NCBI GenBank assembly: GCA_944474755.1 | Contig: OX104112.1 | Location: 79,435,756 to 79,499,755, forward strand | Length of the DNA stretch: 64,000 nucleotides | Direction of reading: 5' to 3' | Source: Limnoperna fortunei | Lineage: Eukaryota; Mollusca; Bivalvia; Mytilida; Modiolidae | Shown here: positions 39,646 to 49,700 of the stretch, one piece after another | How positions within the stretch are numbered: position 1 is the stretch's first letter | Layout of the letters: every line of letters begins with the position of its first letter | Notes under the pieces: model-generated | Database searches by the model: none | Seen by the model: only the letters and a program-made list of their open reading frames with translations | What the model was told of the DNA's origin: nothing | Position numbers and translations under genes: made by a program

Positions 39646-39775
39646 CGAAAATGCGGACAAAATCCCCATGTAAAAGTTTTCAGGCGGACAAAATTCCTTG
39701 TAAAATTTTTCCAGGCGGACAAAATCCCCTTGTAAAATTTTTTCAGGCAGACAAAATCCCTCCCGAATAATATTT
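39646..39775. repeat. ~31-bp minisatellite
   Basis: Four units starting near 39653, 39684, 39715 and 39747: GCGGACAAAATCCCC followed by TTGTAAAATTTTTTCAG. A related inverted word (ATTTTGTCCGCC) occurs again at about 40103. Confidence 0.75.
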
Positions 39776-40890
39776 TTTAATATGCGGTTTTATACAATAG
39801 CTAGTTTATACCGTCGTCCGTCCGTCCGTTACTTTTTCTCTTATGCGGAATCCCTCCTACATTTCTGACTGGAATTTGATGAAACTTTGTCACATAGTAT
39901 CATTTTGACTCTAATATTTAAGATTTTTATCGGAATGATATTAAGGGTTTCCCAAAGAAAAACATGGACTTTGTCATTGACATAAGGGAAGCGGTGTATC
40001 AATTAGTGAGCATTGCGCACCATTTTCTAGTTAAAAAATTATGTTCACACATATAAAGTTAAACCTTACAGAATGGTGGTACATTATGAAAAACAAACCG
40101 GTGATTTTGTCCGCCTATGCCAGATAACATGAAAGGGATTTTTTTCCGTCCTCCTGCCTCCACAGGACAGTCTCATATACCTATGTCTCGCCTAACTGAA
40201 GAAGTAACGTTTTAAAAACCCCAATATTTTAGCAGAACATATTACTGCGTACATAAACATAAATTGTTCAGATGGACCATATCCAGGAAGTAAAACAGGT
40301 TAAGATTATGTTCTCAATGACCTTGCCTTTCATGCACTTAAAACTGCATTAACATGTAAATACAGTGATTCATTACACTCACTACTGACTATTATGTGCA
40401 ATAAACAATAATGGTAATTTTGTACCTCGGGAAACCCTATAAAGTTACACGTGTTAAAAATAATTTCATATATGTTCACAAAAAAACCTCTGATCACAGA
40501 CGGCCTTAGATAGTAGAATGATGAGTCAATTATAATATTACATAAGAATGAACGGGAAAAGATGAAGATATGTCACGGTATCAGAATACACATAAGCTAT
40601 AATTTGATTATTGTCTTTTGAAACACCAGAACGAAATTTGTTTAAAATGTATGCATATTTGATTACATAAATGGGCAGATGAGCTCAGATACGAAGGTTT
40701 ATGCCACAGACATAAAAATGTTTACATAACAATTAATATTACTAAAGGCCTCATAAATCTAGCAGAGAACAATCAGCCCGAAAATATTTCAAACTGTGAA
40801 AGACTTCGACACAGAATATTTAACAGCACAATCCAAACAAATGAAAAGTTAACACCAAAGACGATCAAATGCTTTATTTTAATGTTCCAG
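39776..40890. other. Non-coding stretch
   Basis: No gene recognised. The sequence at 39815-40060 (GTCCGTCCGTCCGTTAC.., then TGATGAAACTTTGTCACA) looks like part of a dispersed repeat, but I cannot define its ends. Confidence 0.4.
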
Positions 40891-40892
40891 TT

Positions 40893-41075
40893 ACAAAACT
40901 GTTGAAACAAATGGACAATACAAAACTGTTAAAACCAATGAAACTCACAAAATTGTTCAAAACAAGTGACTGCACAAAACTGCAACACCAGGGGCAATAG
41001 AAAACTTTCAAACCAATGGATTATACAGAAATGTTCAACTGAACGGACTGTATAAAGAGTGTTCAAGAGAAGCAT
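40893..41075. repeat. Degenerate 27-bp minisatellite
   Basis: About seven diverged units start near 40893, 40920, 40947, 40974, 40999, 41025 and 41052. Consensus 'ACAAAACTGTTGAAACAAAT' plus GGACAAT. Confidence 0.7.
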
Positions 41076-42280
41076 TTGCTTACCAGACAATTATTGAAGT
41101 TTGGTTTTGACAAGTACTGTTTCAGCGGAAGAGATTTTCTTAATTTTTGTAAATTAGAACACAAATTCAAAAGCTGTTAATCTTATTTTTTAGATGGAAT
41201 AATTTAAAACGTGAATAAGAAAATGTAGTTATTTAGATATTGGCGACGAAATCCATTAAATTTTGAAATGTACATAAAGGATAAACAAATAATTAGACAG
41301 AAAATAGTTCTGTAATAAATAAATCAAATGATGTACATTTAAATAATGTCTTAAAATTAAACAAACCTTAAAAATGTAAATTTATTGGATTTATAAACAA
41401 ATGTATATCATACTGAGTACTGTTGATTTGCTTCTGTCAACACTGTACATACATTGAATGTAATTATATATGAATGTCTTCTTTGTACCTATGTTTATGG
41501 ATGAGAATACATGAAAGGCGTAAATAAATAAATTGATTGATGTTAAACATCCAGCAAGTAATATATGAGCGATATTCAGATGTTAAATGAATGGGATAAG
41601 TTTTAAAAAGTTAATTTCACGACTGTTACGTATCATGCGTAATCATTATGACATTTTAAATCCACTTTGAGATTTACGTAGAAGAAAGGTTAGAATGCAG
41701 GACATCCTTATATCGAAAGATATGGTCTTTGTTTTAAGTGATTTAAAAAAATATTACCTCCGTACAAGTTAGTTTTATTTCTTCCTCTGATAACTATTAT
41801 ATCAGATATTTACACTCCTTAATATGACTTCAAATCTATTTTTAAACACAATAAACGTGACTCTCGTTAAAAATTAAAATTTTAACATTTTGGTTTTTAA
41901 CTGTGAACTATTCAGATATATTATGTCATGTCGGAAACAGGTGAGTATTATTAGTTTATTATTATTATTATCATTATTTTAAATATATACGTATTCTTTA
42001 ATCATCGGCAATGTACAATAGAATATTTTTTACCTTTATATTTACATTATTTGTTTTCTGTGAAATAATACATTAAAAGATAATACGAATGATACTAATG
42101 GTGTTCAAGAAATTTCAAAATCATTTTTTGCATGTTCTTTTCTTATAATGAACCGAACTGAATGAATTTTAAATACGATTACTTTATGCAATGTATAAGC
42201 TATATGAAACTATACTTGTTTCCTATGTGATGTCTGAAGTTTCTATGCGACATGTCTGTAGATACGTTCTATGTGACCAT
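41076..42280. other. AT-rich non-coding stretch
   Basis: No gene recognised. 41521-41575 (AAATTGATTGATGTTAAACATCCAGCAAG in pieces) looks like the inverted tail of another SINE-type element, as at 59925-59990. Confidence 0.4.
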
Positions 42281-42424
42281 GGTCATAATTAGGTTCGATA
42301 ACCATGTTTTCATTTAATGAACGATTGATGTGCAACAGCAAAATTTAGAACACATAACACTGCTATAATTAATAACAGTTAACACTTTTATGTTTTTATC
42401 ATATTATTAATATTAGACTACTGG

Positions 42425-42840
42425 GAGCATACTGGGAGGGTTCCCAGTGCTCGACCCACTGAGCAGCTCAGCGCGTCCCCGGGTTGCGGATAGGGGAGAC
42501 ACGTTCGTTGGGGGTTGTCATGTCATAATACGGAAAGCCTGACCGTGGGCCGTAGTAAGTGACGTGCTTGTAGATTGGATTGCCACGCTCCTTGCACGAT
42601 AAAGATCCCTTTTAGTAAATTTTAAAAAAGATATATTCATTGTAGCCGCTACAAAAGGCAAAATTCTACGCCCTTATCAAATACTCCATACTTTCCCAGT
42701 AGCAGTCACAATTATTTTCCCTTTGTCCCATCCTAATCGTTATTCGTTGATTCATTGTTTGTTAACTTGTTCTCGTCCTGAATATAGCTGAAATTCTGCT
42801 CGCTTAAGGTAAAGCAAACTTCCAATCAATCAATATTAGA
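42425..42840 (+). repeat. Interspersed repeat inserted in copy A
   Basis: Contains 'TGCTCGACCCACTGAGCAGC', CCGGGTTGCGGATAGGGGAGACACG, 'CATAATACGGAAAGCCTGAC', 'CGTAGTAAGTGACGTGC' and 'CACGCTCCTTGCACGATAAA', and ends near CAATCAATCAAT. It is absent from the intron-6 partner. Related inverted copies lie at 27.7 kb and 6.1 kb. Confidence 0.6.
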
Positions 42841-43061
42841 TTTTGACCCGTTTAATTATCTTTATATTTTATATTTTATAAATATATTTTATAATATAGA
42901 AAAAACTATTCAGTCATAAACTTGTATCCTTTGTACAGAATGTTTCATGAAAGTTTATCCTTAAAACTTGCATTTTGTCTACCTGAAGGCTTCATTAGGG
43001 TCTTTTGTAATTGACTTTTATATAAATAATGTATAATGTATAAATGTAAATCATAAAGCAT

Positions 43062-43527
43062 CTTCCCAAGTCAGGGTTTCTGTGTCCACATGTGTCCACG
43101 AAACCCTGACAAACTTAGCTAGGAAAATCCCGGGCTAGAAGTCACTATTTCGATTGACTACATCATACCTTAATGTAGCCAATCAAAAGCTTACTTTAAT
43201 TCACGACTTGGTTAGGGGATATGTCGATTTAAATTATGTAAATTAATCAAACGGATGTGTTGAGTAGACCATGTGAAAATCAGTGTATTTTGTACAGTAG
43301 TTTTAATAGTTTGTTATTACCGCTTTATTTATTAGTGGCGTTACATTTTCTTCACATTCATGAATGAGTAAAAATGACTACTGCCAAACACTTGCTTCTT
43401 TCAAGCAATTTTATTGGTTGATATTTTGAGGGATTGACGTCATGCGAAATCTTATTGTCCGGGAATTTCCTAGCCAAGTTTGTCAGGGTTTCGTGGACAT
43501 GTGTGGACACAGAAACCCTTACTTGTG
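43062..43527. mobile_element. Fold-back (MITE-like) DNA element, ~466 bp
   Basis: Terminal inverted repeats of about 70 bp: left 43062-43135 and right 43455-43527. Both contain 'AGGGTTTCTGTGTCCACA', then GAAACCCTGACAAACTT.GCTAGGAAA. Each terminus is itself partly palindromic (CAGGGTTTC..GAAACCCTG). The interior (43136-43454) is non-coding. It is absent from the intron-6 duplicate, which supports insertion after duplication. Confidence 0.8.
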
Positions 43528-43535
43528 AGGATGAT

Positions 43536-43783
43536 TAGTTTAAACATATTTATTTGCTCAAATACAAGCAAAGGGATTAGACATAAGTTATAACAACATT
43601 ATGGAGGACCTCTCTTTTACAATCAATGTTTACAATGAAATGCTAAATGACAGCACTTATACAAGCATACAAAATTAGAAAAAGTTGTAAAAAGGGAACA
43701 AAACAAAGCGAAAAACGAATAAAATGAATATAATGATAATAAAGTTTAGAGTAAGAAAAACAATCACAAGGGGATCTGGCTTC
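43536..43783 (-). mobile_element. LINE-like 3' end with 10-bp target duplication
   Basis: The segment is bracketed by TGAGGATGAT at 43526-43535 and 43784-43793. Its left part (TTTATTTGCTCAAATACAAG) resembles the 3' end of the LINE at 63.3 kb (ATTTATTAGCACAAACTC). This suggests a 5'-truncated retroposon on the - strand. No open frame remains. Confidence 0.5.
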
Positions 43784-44394
43784 TGAGGATGATCATAAAG
43801 TCAATTACCACATTTTCAATTCAAGACTAGACAAAGCACTTGCAGTTAGCTCTACTATTTCTAATGACAGTATTTTGTAAGTCAGATACTCTTAGGAGTT
43901 TTATTTTTAACTGTTAAAATATTAACTTCTAATTTACAAAAAATAAAATTGTCATCGAAAAGTGTAAAATATGCGAATTTCAAATGAAATAGGAAGTATA
44001 AATATCGGCAATTACAGTGTTCATAATGTGATATTTAAAAACACAAGTGTATCTTCTACTATTTATATATGTGCAAACCAAAGTTTATACTGTGTTAATA
44101 CAATTTACGTCTAACGTGGTACCATATTGGCTGTATTGCATTTAAACTATGTAACCACATTGGAGAAAATTTAGTTTTTCCTAACGAATTATGAATTATT
44201 TTGCACGCAATTAAACTGTTTAAATGTATATATTTCAAAAGATAAGCAGGAACAATGTGCAAAACAATATTTTTACTTAATGAACAAGATACCGGCGTTT
44301 TTTGTTGTTGTCCATATGTTTAAAATCACATGGCGACCAAATACGCCACACAAGTAATGTAATGTCGCACATAGTTTAAGATACTTTTTTGTGA

Positions 44395-45260
44395 CAGATC
44401 TGTAGATACTTTCTGTTTGACAGGTCTGTAGATACTTTCTGTTTGACAGGTCTGTAGATACTTTCTGTGTGACAGGTCTGTAGATACTTGAAAGGTCTGT
44501 AGATACTTTCTGTGTGACAGGTCTGTAGATACTTTCTGTGTGACAGGTCTGTAGATACTTTCTGTTTGACAGGTCTGTAGACACTTTCTGTGTGACAGGT
44601 CTGTAGATACTTGACAGGTCTGTAGATACTTTATGTGTGACAGGTCTGTAGATACTTTCTGTTTGACAGGTCTGTAGATACTTTCTGTGTGACAGGTCTG
44701 TAGATACTTGACAGGTCTGTAGATACTTTCTGTGTGACAGGTCTGTAGATACTTTCTGTGTGACAGGTCTGTAGATACTTTCTGTTTGACAGGTCTGTAG
44801 ATACTTTCTGTTTGACAGGTCTGTAGATACTTGACAGGTCTGTAGATACTTTCTGTGTGACAGGTCTGTAGATACTTGACAGGTCTGTAGATACTTTCTG
44901 TGTGACAGGTCTGTAGATACTTTCTGTGTGACAGGTCTGTAGATACTTTCTGTGTGACAGGTCTGTAGATACTTGACAGGTCTGTAGATACTTTCTGTGT
45001 GACAGGTCTGTAGATACTTGACAGGTCTGTAGATACTTTCTGTGTGACAGGTCTGTAGATACTTGACAGGTCTGTAGATACTTTCTGTGCGACATGTCTC
45101 TGTAGATACTTTCTGTGCGACAAATCTGTAGATACTTTCTGTGTGACAGGTCCGTAAATACTTTCTGTGTGACAGGTCTGTAGATACTTTCTGAGTGACA
45201 GGTTAATAGTTAACTTTCTATGTGACAGATATGAAGATATTTTCTATATGTCAGATCTGT
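44395..45260. repeat. Minisatellite of 26-bp and 19-bp units
   Basis: About 33 units. The long form is TGACAGGTCTGTAGATACTT plus TCTGTG (26 bp). The short form lacks TTCTGTG and is 19 bp. Units at both ends are diverged (for example 45190-45260). On the - strand 26-bp units rotate through three frames and give 26-residue repeats; the 265- and 154-residue frames here are artefacts. The array is absent from the intron-6 duplicate. Confidence 0.93.
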
Positions 45261-45611
45261 AGAATGAATACTTAATTGTGTTCAACATCTTTGTTAAAGA
45301 GCCACTAAACGTTATTTATTCTGCAACTACCGCTTTAACAATACAAATACGACCCTACGAATAAAGCAAAGCTTTATTTATAAATATTGACGTCACTCTT
45401 GGTACCCTTGTCTATACTTCTAACGATATTTTGTATTCTGTTCTGGTTTACGACTTGGTGTCGAATACGATATTTGTTTGTGACGTCAGGCTATCACTCG
45501 AATACGCGCCTAAAATTTTTAAGTAAAATATCGGCTAGAAGTGCACTTTTTCATGTTTTCCATAAGTATTAAATGTATTTTCTGGTTGCAGAATAAAAAC
45601 AATATTAGTAC

Positions 45612-45736
45612 ATTGTCAGAAAATATAAAGTTAATTTGTACTTGCCGCAAAACAGGTAAGAAATGCTCGGCAGAGCATCGCATTTCTATACCCGTTTCTA
45701 AGGCGCGTACAAATAAACTGTATATTTTCTGACAAT
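45612..45736. repeat. Hairpin element, ~58-bp arms
   Basis: ATTGTCAGAAAATATA at 45612 pairs with TATATTTTCTGACAAT ending at 45736. Inner pairing continues through TTTGTAC..GTACAAA and ends near AAATGCTCGGCAGAGCATCGCATTT. It sits exactly at the right boundary of the segmental duplication. Confidence 0.75.
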
Positions 45737-46500
45737 ATACCAATATTGTATATATTATATGACCTTACACATAACATTAATGCATATTCATCTATACTTG
45801 CAAGCTATAGTTAATTATTGTGCAGTTTTGTAACAACAAGTGTTAAAGGACAGGAATTGCGTATATTTTTGTCTCATTATTATAAATACAATGTAGGTCG
45901 TTTCATTATTGCACCATATTTGGAAATGCTGTATTTAAGAGTTTTAACATACAATCTATTCAATGGACCTATTTTTAAATTTTCTTTTTTATCCGCGTTC
46001 CACTCAAATGGTTAACAATACTCGAAATTGCAAATTTAACTTATTTAAGTTTAAAATTATGTCTAAATTATTCTTTAGGGCCGTTGTGTTAAAATGGATC
46101 AGTACAAGTAGTTCGAATATAAGTAAGCTATTATGTTAAGATTAAAAAATCTTTAAAACGTCAATCTTTCAGCAAATTCTTTATAAATAATTTGATTAAT
46201 TAAAGACAACATTTGTCAAAATAAAATAAATGACGCAATAAACTTTTAAAATACCAATAAAGTAGTATTCTCTTACGTATAATCTAAGATTCTCATGATT
46301 CAGTGTTAATGTTAAAAGATTATTATTGTAAGCAACTTAAACATATTTATTAGTTCTTTCAGTTTTCTTTAAAATAAAAATGATCATTTATTTGAGGATG
46401 GATCGCGGAGAGTGTCATCAAACTAAAGCCGGGTTTTAAATGAAATTAAATAAAAAAATCGTAGTTTCATCTACTTTCATCTACTTTTTTTGTTGTAGTC
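45737..46500 (+). promoter_or_regulatory. Region upstream of the P450 start codon
   Basis: AT-rich with no convincing TATA box or CpG-rich promoter. 'CTACTTTTTTTGTTGTAG' at 46481-46498 directly before the ATG looks like a splice acceptor, so a 5' untranslated exon may lie further upstream. The reading frame upstream of the ATG has stops at 46441, 46447 and 46462. Confidence 0.4.
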
Positions 46501-46723
46501 ATGGCTCTCCAAAGAAGAATAAGCAGAAATCTGATACCATGCAACAAAAACATGAAAATTGTACACAAATGCATATGTGGACATGCCGCAACTGCTACTG
46601 CAGAAGATCATCATATTGATAGCCAAGGAGATAATGTCATTAAACCGTTCCATCAGATGCCTGGTCCGACTGGACTATACAACTTGCCATTTTTAGGAAT
46701 TGCTCTTCAATTTAAACCTTTCA
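46501..46723 (+). CDS. P450 exon 1 (residues 1-74, phase 1 end)
   Basis: Begins at the first ATG after in-frame stops and ends before GTAAGTATG. It encodes the presumed mitochondrial presequence (MALQRRISRNLIP) and the Pro-rich hinge MPGPTGLYNLPFLG. Confidence 0.85.
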
Positions 46724-49700
46724 GTAAGTATGTGTTTTTACACCAAAAACGTTGAACGGTTAAGATCACTAGATTCTATTCTATAGTAAAGGTGTTATAG
46801 TAAAGGTATCTTGGTAGAGGTTATTTGAGTGACAAATGAAAACTGTTTACCCAGTATGGTCGAGCTTATGGTCCTTTTATAGATCCAAAAAGGTGCAAAT
46901 TGAAATCAACAATTATTTTCCACATTTCATCAGCGTTTTAATTCGGCGGTTTCTTCATTTTGATAGGATGATTTTCTATAGTTAATTTCGACCTAAATCT
47001 GTAAACTAGGAGTCGATTGTTGCCTGTTCAATACCTTTCATGTTTTGGCAATGTCGTTCGCGGTTGAGGCGGGAAAAGTCCGCGGTTTGTCCGAATACCA
47101 TTAAACGGAACGAAAGCAGACGACCCAAAAAACGTAATGTACCTTTAGAAACAAAAATGACTCACAATGTAAAATTCTCCTAGCAAAAGTCTACTAGATT
47201 TTCGTAATAAAACGGTACAATATGGAATAAGAAAAAATGCAAGCAAAAAAAAAACGCACTTCAGAGGAGTTTTAAAATTAGTGTTATATAATTTGTAATA
47301 ACAGATAACAAGTTACAGTAAGTACATGTTCTAAAAATTTGAAAATGGTGCCTAACGTTTATGGTTTAAAACTATATTCGTGTTTGTGAATGCGTTATCG
47401 TGCTCAAGGATGGAATCCAATGAGAGTATAATACTACGCGCGGTCTCTGAAGAATTAGATACTAATCAACCTCCTTTAAATGTTTCAGCTGGTTTCTTTC
47501 TGGTGTTATACTTCGCACTGTCATATGTTACATGTAAATATAATTGTAAGATTTCAAATAAAATATTTTAGCCTCCATCGAGCGGAATTTCAGTTAGTTT
47601 AGGTCAAGAACATGTGCATAAACAGTTAATCAGTCTAAAAAATAGAGAGAGAAATAATAAGGAAATTATAACTGAAACTTAAACATGTAAAACGTTGAGT
47701 AGGAACAGAGCCTTTAGCGGGAAAGGAATGTAGCTCTCTCAAGACACGTGTTCAGCCATGCTTTCTATATTATAACTCGGCTCCAATCGAGACTCCATTG
47801 CCAAAGACGCGCTAGACAGCTAGATGTCTAGATGTATTTTCATTCTTGGGAACCTTCAAAGTATCCAGTTTATAAATTCGATATGGACGGTAACTAATAA
47901 TGTATTTATACCAACGACAGAAATATATCAAAGTGGTATGAAACCAGTTCAAGGCGTTTTTTAAAAGTGCTGTCAAACTTTGTTAAATAAATATTGATAT
48001 AGTATTAAGCATATAAATTAAATTTTAGGAAGTGTGTCGAATTTAAATTTGAAATGTAGATCTATAATCCTCTTGACTTAAATGTTTTGTTTAATTTGGC
48101 GTTTGTATTTGTCTACATTTAGACTGTTATTGTAATGAGCCGACACGTCAGTTAAGACCACTTTACCATTTACTTATAAATGTTGAAGGCACGTAATTAC
48201 TTGCGGAAGAATCATCGGCATGTCACTATAGCGAATTATTAGGGTTCTTGACTCAATTTCATCAACCAAATTAATTTAAAGAATAACATTAAGTGGTTAA
48301 ATGCCTTTGAGTAGCAAATTTTGCAGTTAAATGGCACCGAATGAATTATAGTGTACTGTGTAATTAATCTAAATTTCAGTTACTGTGTTGTTTCGGTCAA
48401 GTCCCTTACATGGTATGGTACAAACCTGAATTAACTCTTAGTCTCAGAGAATGCTTAATTATGTCTTATGCATATAATGCATTTTTGTGTTCAGTGCATA
48501 TCTCTTATTTACAGCTAACTTTACTCCAAGTGATATGCCATCCTTATTGTGTCATCTGCGGGATAAATATGGCGACATTGTAAGACTTAGAACTGGAATG
48601 TCTTCAATGGTTTATATCTTCCATCCGGAGTATGCAAAAACTGTTTTCCAAGCACCTTACAAGGAACATGCCAAAACACAAATGAAGCTACCGGAAACGT
48701 TATTTAAACGAAATAATATACCGAAGGGATTAGTACTTCTGTAAGTTTTTTGTTAAAAAATGTTTTTCAAGCAGGGTAATTGCAAAGGACCAAAATTATG
48801 AAATGACAAAACTTAAAATAAATCATTGACATGCACAATAATAAATATGTGACGAAGTAGAAGTTTTAAATTATCATATTTAATTTCTAAGTATGCTTTT
48901 AGGAACAATGACACAGCCAGTGTCTGTTACATATTTTCTTCCACCTACTCAAATGTTTATTGTTTTTTCTTAAAATAATTTTTTTCTTTTTAATGATCAT
49001 CAATTTTGTTTTCTTTGATCACTACAATTTCGATTCACTTTGATTGTTAACTTTTGATGACAGCGTTTCTAAACATACTTTATATTTTATATTTTAGTCA
49101 GGGCGAGGCATGGACAGCACTTCGACGACCAGCACAAGAAAAAATTTTGCGACCATCTACTGTAGCCAACTATGTGCCCTTAATAGAATCTGTGGCCGAT
49201 GATTTCATAGCACGTTTACGTACAACACATGAAATTAATGATCTCCACAGAGAACTGACAAATTATGCAAGTGAAAGTACGTAGATGAATACTTGACTTA
49301 CTGTTTTAGTATTATTTAACTTAATAAGTCGCATTTACACAGATTTTTTTTACACCTCTAAGATATAGAACGATCACGTTTAAGGTGTACTTTATCTGAC
49401 AATATCATATAATCGCCAGTCAAAATGTGCAATAATGCAAAATTATCTACTGTGATACATTGAATTAATTCTGTGGCAATATCCTATCATACCCTTTTTA
49501 TCATATGCTTAAAATCGCAACTTTAAATAAATTCAAATCTTGCCCTGCAAGGCAGATATGGGTCTCCATTGAAAATATATAAGATTGAGGGGGGGGGGGT
49601 TTGTAACAAAAATATTGTTAAATTTTAATATAACCTACTGTAAAGACAACAACATGTGTATCAGATAATACCCCTGTCACTATATAAGATATTCATTTTT

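Larger units (their letters stand above)
42283..45617 (+). repeat. Diverged segmental duplication, copy A (partner in P450 intron 6)
   Basis: Blocks match 56214-57670 in the same order and orientation. Matched pairs include 'TCATAATTAGGTTCGATAAC' (42284/56218), CCTTAAAACTTG (42960/56646), 'AATTCAAGAC' (43818/56760), 'CTACTATTTATATATGTGC' versus 'CTACTATTTGTATATATGTGC' (44056/57057), 'CGGCGTTTTTT' (44293/57317), 'TTCTGCAACTACCGCTT' (45319/57486) and 'TGTATTTTCTGGTT' (45574/57617). Copy A is longer because an interspersed repeat, a fold-back transposon, a LINE-like piece and a minisatellite lie inside it. No P450 exon was recognised in this copy. Confidence 0.75.

Noticed and set aside
44326..45123. 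265-residue - strand repeat protein
   Set aside because: Frame rotation of 26-bp units; units of 19 bp shift frame without any sign of selection.
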